A stretch of DNA of 64,000 nucleotides from Phaeodactylibacter sp. (GTDB lineage Bacteria > Bacteroidota > Bacteroidia > Chitinophagales > Saprospiraceae), in assembly GCF_022763345.1 (NCBI RefSeq), contig NZ_JALEGS010000024.1:1-64000 (forward strand), read 5' to 3'. Positions 17,738 through 26,332 of the stretch are shown piece after piece; within the stretch, counting starts at the first letter, position 1, and every line of letters starts with the position of its first letter. Position numbers and translations under genes: made by a program. The notes below the pieces were generated by a model, which was not told the origin of the DNA, did no database searches, and worked only from the letters and a program-made list of their open reading frames with translations.

Positions 17738-18727
17738 TTATTGATTGGTCTGTTGAGGCTTCACTGTAGTGGAGTCCGTTGCTTCTATGAAAAAAAAGCG
17801 GGCGGATTTTGGCGTGAAAAACATGGATTGGATGTAATCCGGCTGGCGGGTAATAAGTATTGGAGCAGTTGTGCCGGAAGAATTGAGGGCCACCCCTTCC
17901 AGGTCTACTTCTGCCGAAAAGTCTTTATAAGTCATCCGGTCGTATTGACTCAGTCCTAACCTGGAAGTTACGGTCACCTTTTCCGGAAAAATCCGGATGC
18001 TATCGGGTGCGTTCTTGACGACTAAGGGGACGTAGACGGATTTTTCCGTGAAGGATTCAACTTCTATTTGAGCCTCGGTTTGTTCCGGAGACAGGGCGAG
18101 TTCCGGAGGTGGCTTTTTTAAGCGTACGGTAGTCAGCAGGCTTTGCTTGAGGTTATTGAACACTATGGAATCCGAGGGCCAGGATTCAAACTGACTGACA
18201 ATGGACTGCGGGCCAATAAGGGTTACGGAGTCCGGAGACAGGGCAACCGGAGCTTTCAGCTGATGGTCAGGAGCAAAACTCAGGACGGTGACAGGTACAA
18301 TAGGCACCCGGCGGCTGGCCTGTTCTTCTGCCCGGAGGTTCAGCTGATCGTAATTAATTTCCAGTACCTTAATATCGTCAGAATACAGCTGTGCCTGAAT
18401 ATCGCTGCGCAATTGCCCGCGGGACAAGTTCAACCGGCTGATGCCATCCATGTTGTAGGTCAGCCCCAGCTCACTGCTGTAAAAATGGTCAAAGAGCAGG
18501 TCCCATCCGGTGCCCTCGAGGTCAACTACCAGGTTGTCCGGTGGCAGGGCGGAGAGCGAAGCCCCTTTAGGCAGTTCAATATTGAAATAAACCTCTTTTT
18601 GTGCGCGGTACGTTTGAGAGAGCTTGATCAGCAACCAAAAGACAAAGGCTATCCCGATACAAGCAAGCAGGATAGCCCGGTCTTCTTTCAGTTGAAACTT
18701 AAATATTTGCTTATTTATCTTGATCAT
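17738..18727 (-). CDS. YbbR-like domain protein (CdaR-like)
   Basis: The 329-residue protein has one N-terminal transmembrane helix (about 19-38) and an extracytoplasmic part with repeated YbbR-like beta modules (for example VVDLEGTGW early and TVTSRLGLSQYD late). In Firmicutes such proteins regulate the diadenylate cyclase CdaA; no cyclase gene is present here. The start overlaps the yajC end by 17 nt, so the two are translationally coupled. In many Bacteroidota coaE follows this gene; it does not here. Confidence 0.75.
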   Translation of the reverse strand: MIKINKQIFKFQLKEDRAILLACIGIAFVFWLLIKLSQTYRAQKEVYFNIELPKGASLSALPPDNLVVDLEGTGWDLLFDHFYSSELGLTYNMDGISRLNLSRGQLRSDIQAQLYSDDIKVLEINYDQLNLRAEEQASRRVPIVPVTVLSFAPDHQLKAPVALSPDSVTLIGPQSIVSQFESWPSDSIVFNNLKQSLLTTVRLKKPPPELALSPEQTEAQIEVESFTEKSVYVPLVVKNAPDSIRIFPEKVTVTSRLGLSQYDRMTYKDFSAEVDLEGVALNSSGTTAPILITRQPDYIQSMFFTPKSARFFFIEATDSTTVKPQQTNQ

Positions 18728-19040
18728 CGCCTTCTGATACGAAGGACTCCGTCATCTCTTTGGAAATCGCACTGCGCGTCACCCGGATGAAGGTTTTGTT
18801 GGAGACTTCCAGGGTAGCTTCCGTTTCACTCAGCTTATTGATACGACCAATAATGCCGCTTGCGGTAACCACTTCGTCCCCTTTCTGTAGCCCTTCGTTA
18901 AATGATTTTTGTTCTTTTTGCCGTTTCTGCTGCGGGCGGATCAGAAACAGGTAAAAAATTACGATCATCGCACCGATGAACACCAGGTTCATCATGCCTG
19001 CATTGCCCGCTTGTAGCAGTAAGATAGCGTTTTGAGTCAT
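18711..19040 (-). CDS. yajC: Preprotein translocase subunit YajC
   Basis: The 109-residue protein has one transmembrane helix (about 17-37) ending in the typical YFLLIRPQQKR-like junction, here FYLFLIRPQQKRQKEQK. The soluble part has the GDEVVTASGIIGRI beta segment of the family. YajC associates with SecDF-YidC at the Sec translocon. It lies between the DUF1573 lipoprotein and ybbR, a common Bacteroidota order. Confidence 0.95.
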   Translation of the reverse strand: MTQNAILLLQAGNAGMMNLVFIGAMIVIFYLFLIRPQQKRQKEQKSFNEGLQKGDEVVTASGIIGRINKLSETEATLEVSNKTFIRVTRSAISKEMTESFVSEGDDQDK

Positions 19041-19064
19041 GTTTAAGATGAATTTCGTTTGTTT

Positions 19065-19580
19065 TTATTGTTCAGCGCCTTCTTCCTTTACGAAGCCGCG
19101 CAGGTAGACTTTAGTTGTTGCCGGATAGGAGTTTGCTGTGATGATAACAGGTTTTACCTGACGGGCCCGTTTGTTTTTGGTGTCAAAGCGGACAAAAATC
19201 TCGCCCTCCTCTCCTACTGGTATCGGATCTTTCGGCCATTCCGGCACCGTGCACCCACAGGTGGAACGGGCGCCCTGAATGACAAGGGGTGCTTTGCCTG
19301 TGTTCTTAAACTTGAAGGTGTGCTCAACCATTTCCCCTTCCATCACTTCACCGAATTCGTAGTTTTGCTCCTCAAAACTCATTTTAGCCACATTGACCGT
19401 ATCGATGGGCGTATCTAAAGATACCGGGTTGCGAATAATATCCGCATTACTGATGGCGCCATCCTTTTTAATCTCTTGTAGGTTTTTTTCTGAACTACTT
19501 TCCGGCTGTTGGCTGTCGTTGCTGCAAGCGGCAATCAGGAACAGGGATGCGAACAAAAAGACTGGCAGTGATTTCATCAT
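19065..19580 (-). CDS. DUF1573 domain lipoprotein
   Basis: The 171-residue protein starts with a lipoprotein signal (LFLIAACSN, lipid Cys at about 19). After a short linker it has one DUF1573 domain of the ASH/HYDIN immunoglobulin-like type: the F-FKNTGKAPL core followed by the STCGCTVPEWP motif. It heads the DUF1573-yajC-ybbR operon, 24 nt before yajC. The conserved order suggests a link to protein export or the envelope, but the function is unknown. Confidence 0.85.
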   Translation of the reverse strand: MMKSLPVFLFASLFLIAACSNDSQQPESSSEKNLQEIKKDGAISNADIIRNPVSLDTPIDTVNVAKMSFEEQNYEFGEVMEGEMVEHTFKFKNTGKAPLVIQGARSTCGCTVPEWPKDPIPVGEEGEIFVRFDTKNKRARQVKPVIITANSYPATTKVYLRGFVKEEGAEQ

Positions 19581-19692
19581 AGCATTTCAATTTTTCAGCA
19601 CAAAGGTAATGAACTCCATGAATCCTTAACCAAATTATCAACTAATCCGGGAAAGGATTTGTTTTGTCCCCTACAAATACGTACCCTCAGGC

Positions 19693-20214
19693 ATGCAGAT
19701 TTACCTTATCGGATTTATGGGTTCGGGCAAATCCTATACCGGCCAGCAACTGGCACAATTACTCAACCGCCGGTTCATTGATCTCGATGATTGGATTGAG
19801 CAGGAGGAGGCGCTTTCCATACGCGAAATCTTTGAGCAGCAGGGAGAAGGGCACTTCCGGCAGGCTGAGGCGCAAGCCCTCCGGCAAATGGTCCAGGAAC
19901 CGCCTGCGGTGATTGCCACCGGTGGCGGCACCCCATGCTTTCACCAAAATATGGAATGGATGAACGCTAACGGGCTGACCGTTTACCTCGATACTGCGCC
20001 GGAGGTATTACTTCAGCGCCTGAAAAGCGGGCGGGACCACCGGCCGCTCATCCGTTCCCTGACCGATGAGGGCCTGCGGGCATACATCAGCCAGAAACTG
20101 CGGGAGCGCCGCCCTTTCTATCAGCAGGCTAGCGTCGTCTATACACAAGAGACCGGACAGGAGGCTGTTGCAGAAGACCTGGCGCACCAATTTTCTAACA
20201 TAATCGGGCACTAA
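19693..20214 (+). CDS. aroK: Shikimate kinase
   Basis: The 173-residue kinase phosphorylates shikimate at the 3-hydroxyl in the chorismate pathway. The Walker A motif GFMGSGKS lies near the N-terminus, with D-DD-IE (LDDWIE) for shikimate and metal binding, the Walker B-like VIATGGGTP, and the lid Arg segment GRDHRPL. The stop codon directly abuts the ATG of the next gene (TAAATG), so the two are coupled. Confidence 0.95.
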   Translation: MQIYLIGFMGSGKSYTGQQLAQLLNRRFIDLDDWIEQEEALSIREIFEQQGEGHFRQAEAQALRQMVQEPPAVIATGGGTPCFHQNMEWMNANGLTVYLDTAPEVLLQRLKSGRDHRPLIRSLTDEGLRAYISQKLRERRPFYQQASVVYTQETGQEAVAEDLAHQFSNIIGH

Positions 20215-20799
20215 ATGAAATGGGCAGGTGTAGATTACGGAAGCAAAATGGCAGGCACAACAGTCATTGCATGGGCTGAAGGCCGGGCGATCCGGCTGGC
20301 ACAGAGCGCCGCCAAAAAAGATGCTGACAAGTGGGCCAAAAGCTGGGTGGAAGCGCACCGCCCCGACGCGCTATACCTGGACGCTCCTCTCAGCCTGCCC
20401 GGCGTTTACCACACCCCGGATGTATACGAAGATTTTTTCTACCGGGCTGCCGATAAAGAGGTGCAGGCCATGTCGCCTATGTTCCTCGGTGGGCTTACCG
20501 CACGCGCCATGCGTCTAAGCCGGGAACTAAAAGTCTTGGAATGCGCTACCCTTGAGGTCTACCCGGGGCAGCTTTCTAAAATCATGGCCTTAGACCGTAA
20601 GCGGTACAAAAAGGACAAAACTTACCTGCAGGAAGCTACCGAAATAGTCCTTGCCCATCTGCCGGATTATCAACTAGCAGCACTTCCAGCCAACTGGCAT
20701 CAGGTAGACGCTTTGCTTGCCTTCTGTAGCGGATACCGGCATCAGCATGGGCTTGCGGCCATTTATGGTGGCATTGAAGAAGGGCAGATCATAGCTTAG
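20215..20799 (+). CDS. DUF429-like protein, possible RNase H-fold nuclease
   Basis: The 194-residue protein starts with WAGVDYGSKMAGTT, an RNase H-like first strand with an Asp. It then has YLDAPLSLPG, the L-MFLGGLTARAMRLS segment and an acidic HQVDALLAFCSG near the end. These match the DUF429 group of predicted RNase H-fold nucleases. It abuts aroK without a gap. A 104-nt gap separates it from the ClpB-like gene, so a shared transcript with that gene is not certain. Confidence 0.6.
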   Translation: MKWAGVDYGSKMAGTTVIAWAEGRAIRLAQSAAKKDADKWAKSWVEAHRPDALYLDAPLSLPGVYHTPDVYEDFFYRAADKEVQAMSPMFLGGLTARAMRLSRELKVLECATLEVYPGQLSKIMALDRKRYKKDKTYLQEATEIVLAHLPDYQLAALPANWHQVDALLAFCSGYRHQHGLAAIYGGIEEGQIIA

Positions 20800-20903
20800 C
20801 TTTTCAGAACCGGAAAAAAGCACTAGTTTTAAGGCTTACCAATTATTGGGCTACTGCTGAGCCCGGAATGGTCAGGCCCTATTCAATCAACCCAATTGCC
20901 TGC

Positions 20904-23900
20904 ATGGCTTTCGAACTTACCATCCCGTTTTACGCTTTTCGGCTCCACCTGCTGACCGGCGGCAGCCTGCTCGCCCCGCTCAACGACCGCGAAGTGCTCC
21001 GCATTCGGGAAAAACTCCCCATTCTTGCCGGGCAATATGCGGAGGCACTGCAAAACAAAGTGCTCAATCAGGGGCAGATCAGCGAACTGCTCAACGAATA
21101 CCAGCAAGGGCATTTTATCCCCGCTAAAGTCAAGGTGAGCTTTCCAGCTTCCAGGGATCAGTTCACTTATCCGGCCTTTGAACTTGAGTTCACCTACTAT
21201 TTCAATCAATTGCAACCCGGTGAAGGGATATGGGCTATTGTGCCAGCTTTGGATTTAGAGGCTTATTCGGCCGTCCCTGAAGAGCTGGAGAAAAAGGTCA
21301 TTGAGGCCATTCAACTTGACTTTGCCCGCCATCGCCGCCTGCAGGCCGTGCAAAACATCGTGAGCGCGATCTGGTTTGACCTCATCGAGCTTAAGCAGTA
21401 CCCGATTACGCTTCAGGTGCCCAGCCCGAAGGAACTGGAGCAGATGGGCAATGAGCAGCAGGACCGGCTATTGCCCAAAGCAGCTACGGAACTTAAGATA
21501 GACACGCCCGCCAGTTATGGCAGGGAGAAGGAACTCGGGCAGCTGGCGCAAATCCTTACCGGCAACTTTCACCGCAATACTTTGCTCGTGGGCCCAACCG
21601 GAACTGGCAAAACCGCACTGGTCTGGGAGCTTGCCCGCCGGCAATCCGAATTTAAGCTGCCCGGCAAAATTTGGGAGACAACGGCTTCCACCCTCATCAA
21701 AGAATTGATGAAAGACACTGGCTGGCAGGAAAACCTATCCTTGCTTTGCCGGGAGCTTTCCGGTCAGCCCGACCTCCTCTTTGTGCGCAACCTGATGGAC
21801 CTGTTCGAGGTCGGTAAATATGAAGGCAATACGGTAAGTATCGCAGACTACCTTCTGCCCTACCTTAGCCGGGGAGAGGTCACGCTAATCTCCGAATGCA
21901 CGGATGAAGAGCTCGCCCGCATTGAAATCAAAAGCCCCTCCTACCTCAACGTCTTTCAGCGCATAGCTATCACGGAACCTGAGTCCGGGGAGCTGGAGCA
22001 AATCATTGAGCGAAAGGCTAACGACCTGGCCAGAGGGCAACGCATTAGTATTGACCCTTATGCCATTCAGGAGACGGTGCGGCTTAGCCGGCGGTTTACG
22101 CCCTACGATGGGATGCCGGGACGCCCTGTCCGCTTTTTGGAGAACCTCCTCCTCAACCGGAGGGGAAAGTCTCTACCTGGCGCCCCAACCGATTCGGTAG
22201 CCATACACCGTTCCGAAATCATTGCCCAGTTCAGCGAGGAGACTGGCATGCCGCGGTTTATGATCGACCCGGACCTGCCAATGGACCCGGAAGCCCTGCT
22301 CAAGCACTTCAATAGCCGTGTTTTCGGGCAGGAAGAGGCTGTTGGCCGGATTGTGGGCATTCTCTCTACCGTCAAAACCGCCCTGGCCCGGACCGGGAAG
22401 CCAATCGCCTCTATGTTATTTGTAGGTCCTACCGGTGTGGGCAAGACTGAGCTGGCCAAGCAGCTTGCAGAATTCATGTTTGGAAGAGCGGAGCGGATGA
22501 CCCGTTTTGACATGAGTGAGTTCTCAACGCCCTATTCCGTACAGCGGCTCATAGGCCAAAGCTATTTTTCTGAGGGCCTGTTGACTTCGGCGATCCGGAA
22601 AGCGCCCTTTGGAGTGCTGCTGTTTGACGAGATTGAGAAGGCACATCCGGTCTTTTTTGACTTGCTTTTGCAAATGCTTTCTGAAGGGCGGCTGACCGAC
22701 AGTCAGGGCCGGCTGGTCAACTTCTGCAGCACCATCATCATCATGACCTCCAATGTGGGAGCTGGCAGCCTACAGCTCAACCCCATAGGATGGCAAAAAG
22801 AGCAGACCATCAAGAGCGTGGAAGATCACTTTCTTAATGCAGTGCAGAAATATTTCCGCCCCGAGCTTTTCAACCGGATCGACCAGATTATCCCCTTTGC
22901 CCCGCTGGACAACCTGACCATCCGCTATGTGCTGGACCGCGAAATTGAACAGCTCAAGCGCCGCGAGGGCATCCGCTTCCGCAAAATGAACTTTGTGCTG
23001 ACCGAGCCCTTTTTGGAACACCTCGCTACCCGCGGCTACGACAAACAATACGGTGCCCGCCACCTGCAGCGAACGCTCCGCCATGAGCTCATCCTGCCCC
23101 TGGCCTATGCCCTGAACCAACAGGATGTTGACGATCAGGTTGAAATCGTGGTAGACCTGAAAGATGGCCAACCTCACCTGACGACCAAATCAGACCCCTT
23201 GGGGCTCGACCTGTTATTGGAAGAATATACTAAAATCGCCTACGCTGACCATGCGAGCAATCTGCGCCGGTCGGTAGAAAAACTGATGGAAGGCAGTTCC
23301 TATGTGCACATGCTTTCCGAACTGGACCTGCTGACCGCCTCCCGCCGCCGCAAAGGCAAGCAGTTTTGGGAACAAAAGGAAAATGCAGAACGCTACGGCA
23401 TTCTTACCGATCAAAAGGCACGTTTCGAGGCCTTGCTGCAACATACGGAGCAACTGGAGTTGCAGTTAGCCTTGTCCTGCCTCGATGTACAGCCCTATCA
23501 GCCCGAGTGGGTAGACACCCTCGATCAGGTGGAGCAACAGCTGCAACAGGAAAAACTTAATCTTTTTGAAATCCTGAACCCGGACAATAATGAATGCCCG
23601 CTTTATATTATAGGTGAGCCCCCTGAACGGGTAATCCGGTTCTATGAGGCGCTAATCAGGGACTTGCCTTTTGAGTTGGCTGCCACAGAGGCGGTCTGGC
23701 TCCGGGGCACGGAACCTAAAACTACCGTTATTTCAACAGAGCACAACTGGAGCAATGGCCAAAAGCCCGAGCCTCAAAATGCACAAGACAGACTAATTGG
23801 GGCTTGCTTGCACTTTACCGGGCAAGCTGTACGTGTTTATTTCAAACCGGAAACCGGTGTACAGTGGTGGCAGGAGGGGGCATCCGAATACCAGGAATTT

Positions 23901-24122
23901 TATGTTATTGCCGCACCTCAAAGCGTGAAACAGGCTCATGATCTGGTACGCACCGCTGAACGCCTGCCTTTCCCAACCCCGCACCGCGTGATTAACGCGG
24001 ATACTATTCAGGATACCCAGTTTGACCTTAAAAGGGAACACCACGGCAATCAGCTACTGGAGCTCATCCAGGATAAGCTGGACCAGGAATTCCGCTTCAA
24101 TATTGATAAGACAATTGGATAA
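20904..24122 (+). CDS. ClpB-like double-AAA+ protein with degenerate D1 and RF2-like (PCRF-type) C-terminal extension
   Basis: The product has 1072 residues from ATG 20904; an in-frame ATG at 20868 adds 12 residues. Residues 1-200 are not a Clp_N repeat and are not recognised. D1 has Walker A GPTGTGKT (230-237), but the Walker B site reads LLFVRN (Arg295-Asn296 in place of Asp-Glu), and the arginine-finger pair is replaced by Asn349-Val350. D2 is canonical: Walker A 508-515, Walker B D575/E576, sensor 1 MTSN, arginine finger in ELFNRID and GAR sensor 2. No ClpP-binding loop was identified. Residues about 762-1072 form an extension with an FW pair (821-822), a helical charged region, and a segment around 900-990 resembling the PCRF domain of RF2 (ending PETGVQ near 985), without GGQ. 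The extension assignment is by eye. The subtilase gene starts 6 nt downstream. Confidence 0.75.
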   Translation: MAFELTIPFYAFRLHLLTGGSLLAPLNDREVLRIREKLPILAGQYAEALQNKVLNQGQISELLNEYQQGHFIPAKVKVSFPASRDQFTYPAFELEFTYYFNQLQPGEGIWAIVPALDLEAYSAVPEELEKKVIEAIQLDFARHRRLQAVQNIVSAIWFDLIELKQYPITLQVPSPKELEQMGNEQQDRLLPKAATELKIDTPASYGREKELGQLAQILTGNFHRNTLLVGPTGTGKTALVWELARRQSEFKLPGKIWETTASTLIKELMKDTGWQENLSLLCRELSGQPDLLFVRNLMDLFEVGKYEGNTVSIADYLLPYLSRGEVTLISECTDEELARIEIKSPSYLNVFQRIAITEPESGELEQIIERKANDLARGQRISIDPYAIQETVRLSRRFTPYDGMPGRPVRFLENLLLNRRGKSLPGAPTDSVAIHRSEIIAQFSEETGMPRFMIDPDLPMDPEALLKHFNSRVFGQEEAVGRIVGILSTVKTALARTGKPIASMLFVGPTGVGKTELAKQLAEFMFGRAERMTRFDMSEFSTPYSVQRLIGQSYFSEGLLTSAIRKAPFGVLLFDEIEKAHPVFFDLLLQMLSEGRLTDSQGRLVNFCSTIIIMTSNVGAGSLQLNPIGWQKEQTIKSVEDHFLNAVQKYFRPELFNRIDQIIPFAPLDNLTIRYVLDREIEQLKRREGIRFRKMNFVLTEPFLEHLATRGYDKQYGARHLQRTLRHELILPLAYALNQQDVDDQVEIVVDLKDGQPHLTTKSDPLGLDLLLEEYTKIAYADHASNLRRSVEKLMEGSSYVHMLSELDLLTASRRRKGKQFWEQKENAERYGILTDQKARFEALLQHTEQLELQLALSCLDVQPYQPEWVDTLDQVEQQLQQEKLNLFEILNPDNNECPLYIIGEPPERVIRFYEALIRDLPFELAATEAVWLRGTEPKTTVISTEHNWSNGQKPEPQNAQDRLIGACLHFTGQAVRVYFKPETGVQWWQEGASEYQEFYVIAAPQSVKQAHDLVRTAERLPFPTPHRVINADTIQDTQFDLKREHHGNQLLELIQDKLDQEFRFNIDKTIG

Positions 24123-24128
24123 CAACCT

Positions 24129-25529
24129 ATGAAAAAGACCATTTTCAGCAGCGCTATCGCCTGTTTATTAGGCTTTGCTTACCCTGCTTTGGGGCAGGAA
24201 CAACAACCCAACAACGACCAGCAGTTTTACTGGGTCGCCTTCAAAGACAAAGCGAATACGCCTTACACGGTGGATGCACCGGAGGTCTTCCTTTCTCCCC
24301 GTGCCATTGCCAGAAGGCAGAAATTGGGCATCCCGGTGACAATGGAAGATTTCCCACCCAATCCCGTTTACCTAAAAGGCGTGACCGAAGCCGGGGCCAA
24401 AGTGCACCATACCTCCCGCTGGCTCAATGCCGCTACCATTTACGGAGAATCGTCTATGCTGCCGGATATTAAAGCCCTGCCTTTTGTGGATACCGTTTGG
24501 TATGCCGGGCCGTACCGGGCAAAAAAAGCCAGCGTGGAACGGGACGCGAAAATGGGCAAGCTCAAGAGCAAAGCGCTATCCGGGCAGCATTACGGTTACG
24601 GAACCAAACAGATCAAAGCCATCAACGGGGACAGCCTTCACCTGATGGGCTACCGGGGCAAGGGTGTCCTGATTGCCGTTATGGATGGCGGTTTCACCGG
24701 AGTGGACCAAAGCCCATTCTTCGACTCCCTCCGCGCTGACAACCGGTTGCTTACGTCCCTGGACATGGTCGATAAAGACACGCTGGTTTGGGAATCCAGC
24801 AGCCACGGTACCAAAGTCCTTTCCACTATGGCGGCCAATCAGCCGGAAGTGCTGGTAGGCACGGCACCAGATGCCACTTACGTCTGTATTAAAACTGAAG
24901 ATACACGGGGCGAACACCGAATAGAGGAATGCCACTGGGTGGCCGGGCTTGAGTATGCGGATAGCCTCGGAGCAGATGTCATGAACTCTTCCCTGGGCTA
25001 TACCCAGTTTGATGAGGCCTCTATGAACTACACGGCGGAGGACCTGACGGGGAGCATTTCTGTAGCCAGCCGGGCAGCTGATATTGCGGCCCGGAAAGGC
25101 ATGCTGGTGGTCACGAGCGCAGGCAATGAAGGAGGCAGCCCCTGGCGCCGGATTGGTATACCGGCGGATGCGGCAGGCGCTTTTTCAATCGGGGCTACTG
25201 CGTTAAACGGGGATTTGGCGAGCTTCAGCTCGGTAGGCCCTACAGCAGACCGACGCATCAAACCGGATATTGTAGCGCCCGGAGCGTGGGTTACATTGGC
25301 TGATGCCTATCAGTATCAGGTCACGATTGGGTCCGGGACGTCTTTTGCCAGCCCGATTGTAGCGGGCATGGTCGCCTGCCTGCGCGAAGCTTATCCCGAT
25401 GCCAGCGTAGAGGAACTGCTGAATGCCATCCGCAATAGTAGCAGCCAGTCTGACTTGCCTAATGTTGCTGTGGGGTATGGAATGCCAGATTTTGTTAAAG
25501 CCTACTTGGCACTTCGCCAACAACCCTAA
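24129..25529 (+). CDS. Secreted subtilisin-like serine peptidase (S8 family)
   Basis: The 466-residue protein has a signal peptide (1-22, ending ALGQ), a prodomain with the LSPRAIARR segment, and a subtilase domain. The catalytic Asp is in AVMDGG, the His in SSHGTKV and the Ser in GSGTSFASP; the ASAGNEG-type loop is present as TSAGNEG. It ends soon after the catalytic domain, without the C-terminal sorting domain often found on Bacteroidota subtilases, so periplasmic location is more likely than surface display. It starts 6 nt after the AAA+ gene and is probably in the same operon. Confidence 0.9.
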   Translation: MKKTIFSSAIACLLGFAYPALGQEQQPNNDQQFYWVAFKDKANTPYTVDAPEVFLSPRAIARRQKLGIPVTMEDFPPNPVYLKGVTEAGAKVHHTSRWLNAATIYGESSMLPDIKALPFVDTVWYAGPYRAKKASVERDAKMGKLKSKALSGQHYGYGTKQIKAINGDSLHLMGYRGKGVLIAVMDGGFTGVDQSPFFDSLRADNRLLTSLDMVDKDTLVWESSSHGTKVLSTMAANQPEVLVGTAPDATYVCIKTEDTRGEHRIEECHWVAGLEYADSLGADVMNSSLGYTQFDEASMNYTAEDLTGSISVASRAADIAARKGMLVVTSAGNEGGSPWRRIGIPADAAGAFSIGATALNGDLASFSSVGPTADRRIKPDIVAPGAWVTLADAYQYQVTIGSGTSFASPIVAGMVACLREAYPDASVEELLNAIRNSSSQSDLPNVAVGYGMPDFVKAYLALRQQP

Positions 25530-25536
25530 TAAAAAA

Positions 25537-25571
25537 ACCGGGCGCTGCCAGTGGGTACGGCAGCGCCCGGT
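25537..25571 (-). terminator. Intrinsic terminator of the SDR-folE unit
   Basis: A perfect 13-bp stem ACCGGGCGCTGCC / GGCAGCGCCCGGT has a 9-nt loop. On the minus strand it is followed by a run of T (seven A at 25531-25537 on the plus strand). It lies after the SDR stop and also just after the subtilase stop, but the T-tract points to the minus-strand unit. Confidence 0.85.
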
Positions 25572-25592
25572 CAAAGTTTATTTTCTGAAGTT

Positions 25593-26315
25593 CTAAATCA
25601 CCTGATGGTTGAAAGGCTGTATAACCATCTCGGATACTACGCCGGAGGTAGGTTGCTGGCACATGAACCATACCGCACGCCCGGCTTCCTGAGCCGTGAT
25701 GAACTTATCCCGGTTTACAGGCATATCAATGTCATCCCAGAATTCCGAATCCACGCCGCCCAGGTAAAGGTTCGACAGCCTGATTTCTGTTCGCTTCAAC
25801 TCTTCGCGCAGCGACTTCACCATGCCGTTTAACCCGTATTTGGAAGCCGCATAGGCTGCAGCGGCTGCCATAGGAGCCCGCCCCAGAACACCAGGGATGT
25901 TGATAATCATCCCTTTTTTAGAGGCCTTCATTGGAGGAAGGAAGGCCTGCATGACCAGGAAAGCACCTTTGAGGTTGATGTCAATCATACGGCTCATCTG
26001 CTCGTATTCGATCTGCTCAAACTTCTTGAGGTAGCCTACCCCGGCTGCGTTCACCAGAATGTCAATTTGATCCACTTTACTGTGGATTTGGTCCGCTACT
26101 TTTTGAACGGACTCCGGGTCAGTAACCTCCATGGTGAACACCTGATCATCAGGAATTTTATTGTCTTTAGCTACCTTTTTCAGCTTCTCCTGATCTCTGC
26201 CGGTAATGAAGACATTACCCTGAGAGTTTTTGATCATTTTGGCTGCTTCGGCACCAATGCCGCCGGTAGCACCTACAATCAATACCTTCTTGTTGGCTAA
26301 TAATTCAACCGCCAT
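25593..26315 (-). CDS. Short-chain dehydrogenase/reductase
   Basis: The 240-residue classical SDR has the NAD(P)-binding GATGGIGAEA near the N-terminus, NAAGVG in the middle and the YAASK catalytic motif. A Ser is less obvious; the region before the Tyr reads INIPGVLGRAP. The start is 17 nt after the folE stop, so they share a transcript. That makes a pterin substrate conceivable, but the pteridine-reductase TGxxxRxG signature is absent, and the substrate is unassigned. Confidence 0.85.
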   Translation of the reverse strand: MAVELLANKKVLIVGATGGIGAEAAKMIKNSQGNVFITGRDQEKLKKVAKDNKIPDDQVFTMEVTDPESVQKVADQIHSKVDQIDILVNAAGVGYLKKFEQIEYEQMSRMIDINLKGAFLVMQAFLPPMKASKKGMIINIPGVLGRAPMAAAAAYAASKYGLNGMVKSLREELKRTEIRLSNLYLGGVDSEFWDDIDMPVNRDKFITAQEAGRAVWFMCQQPTSGVVSEMVIQPFNHQVI

Positions 26316-26332
26316 AATTTAAATTTCGCTTT

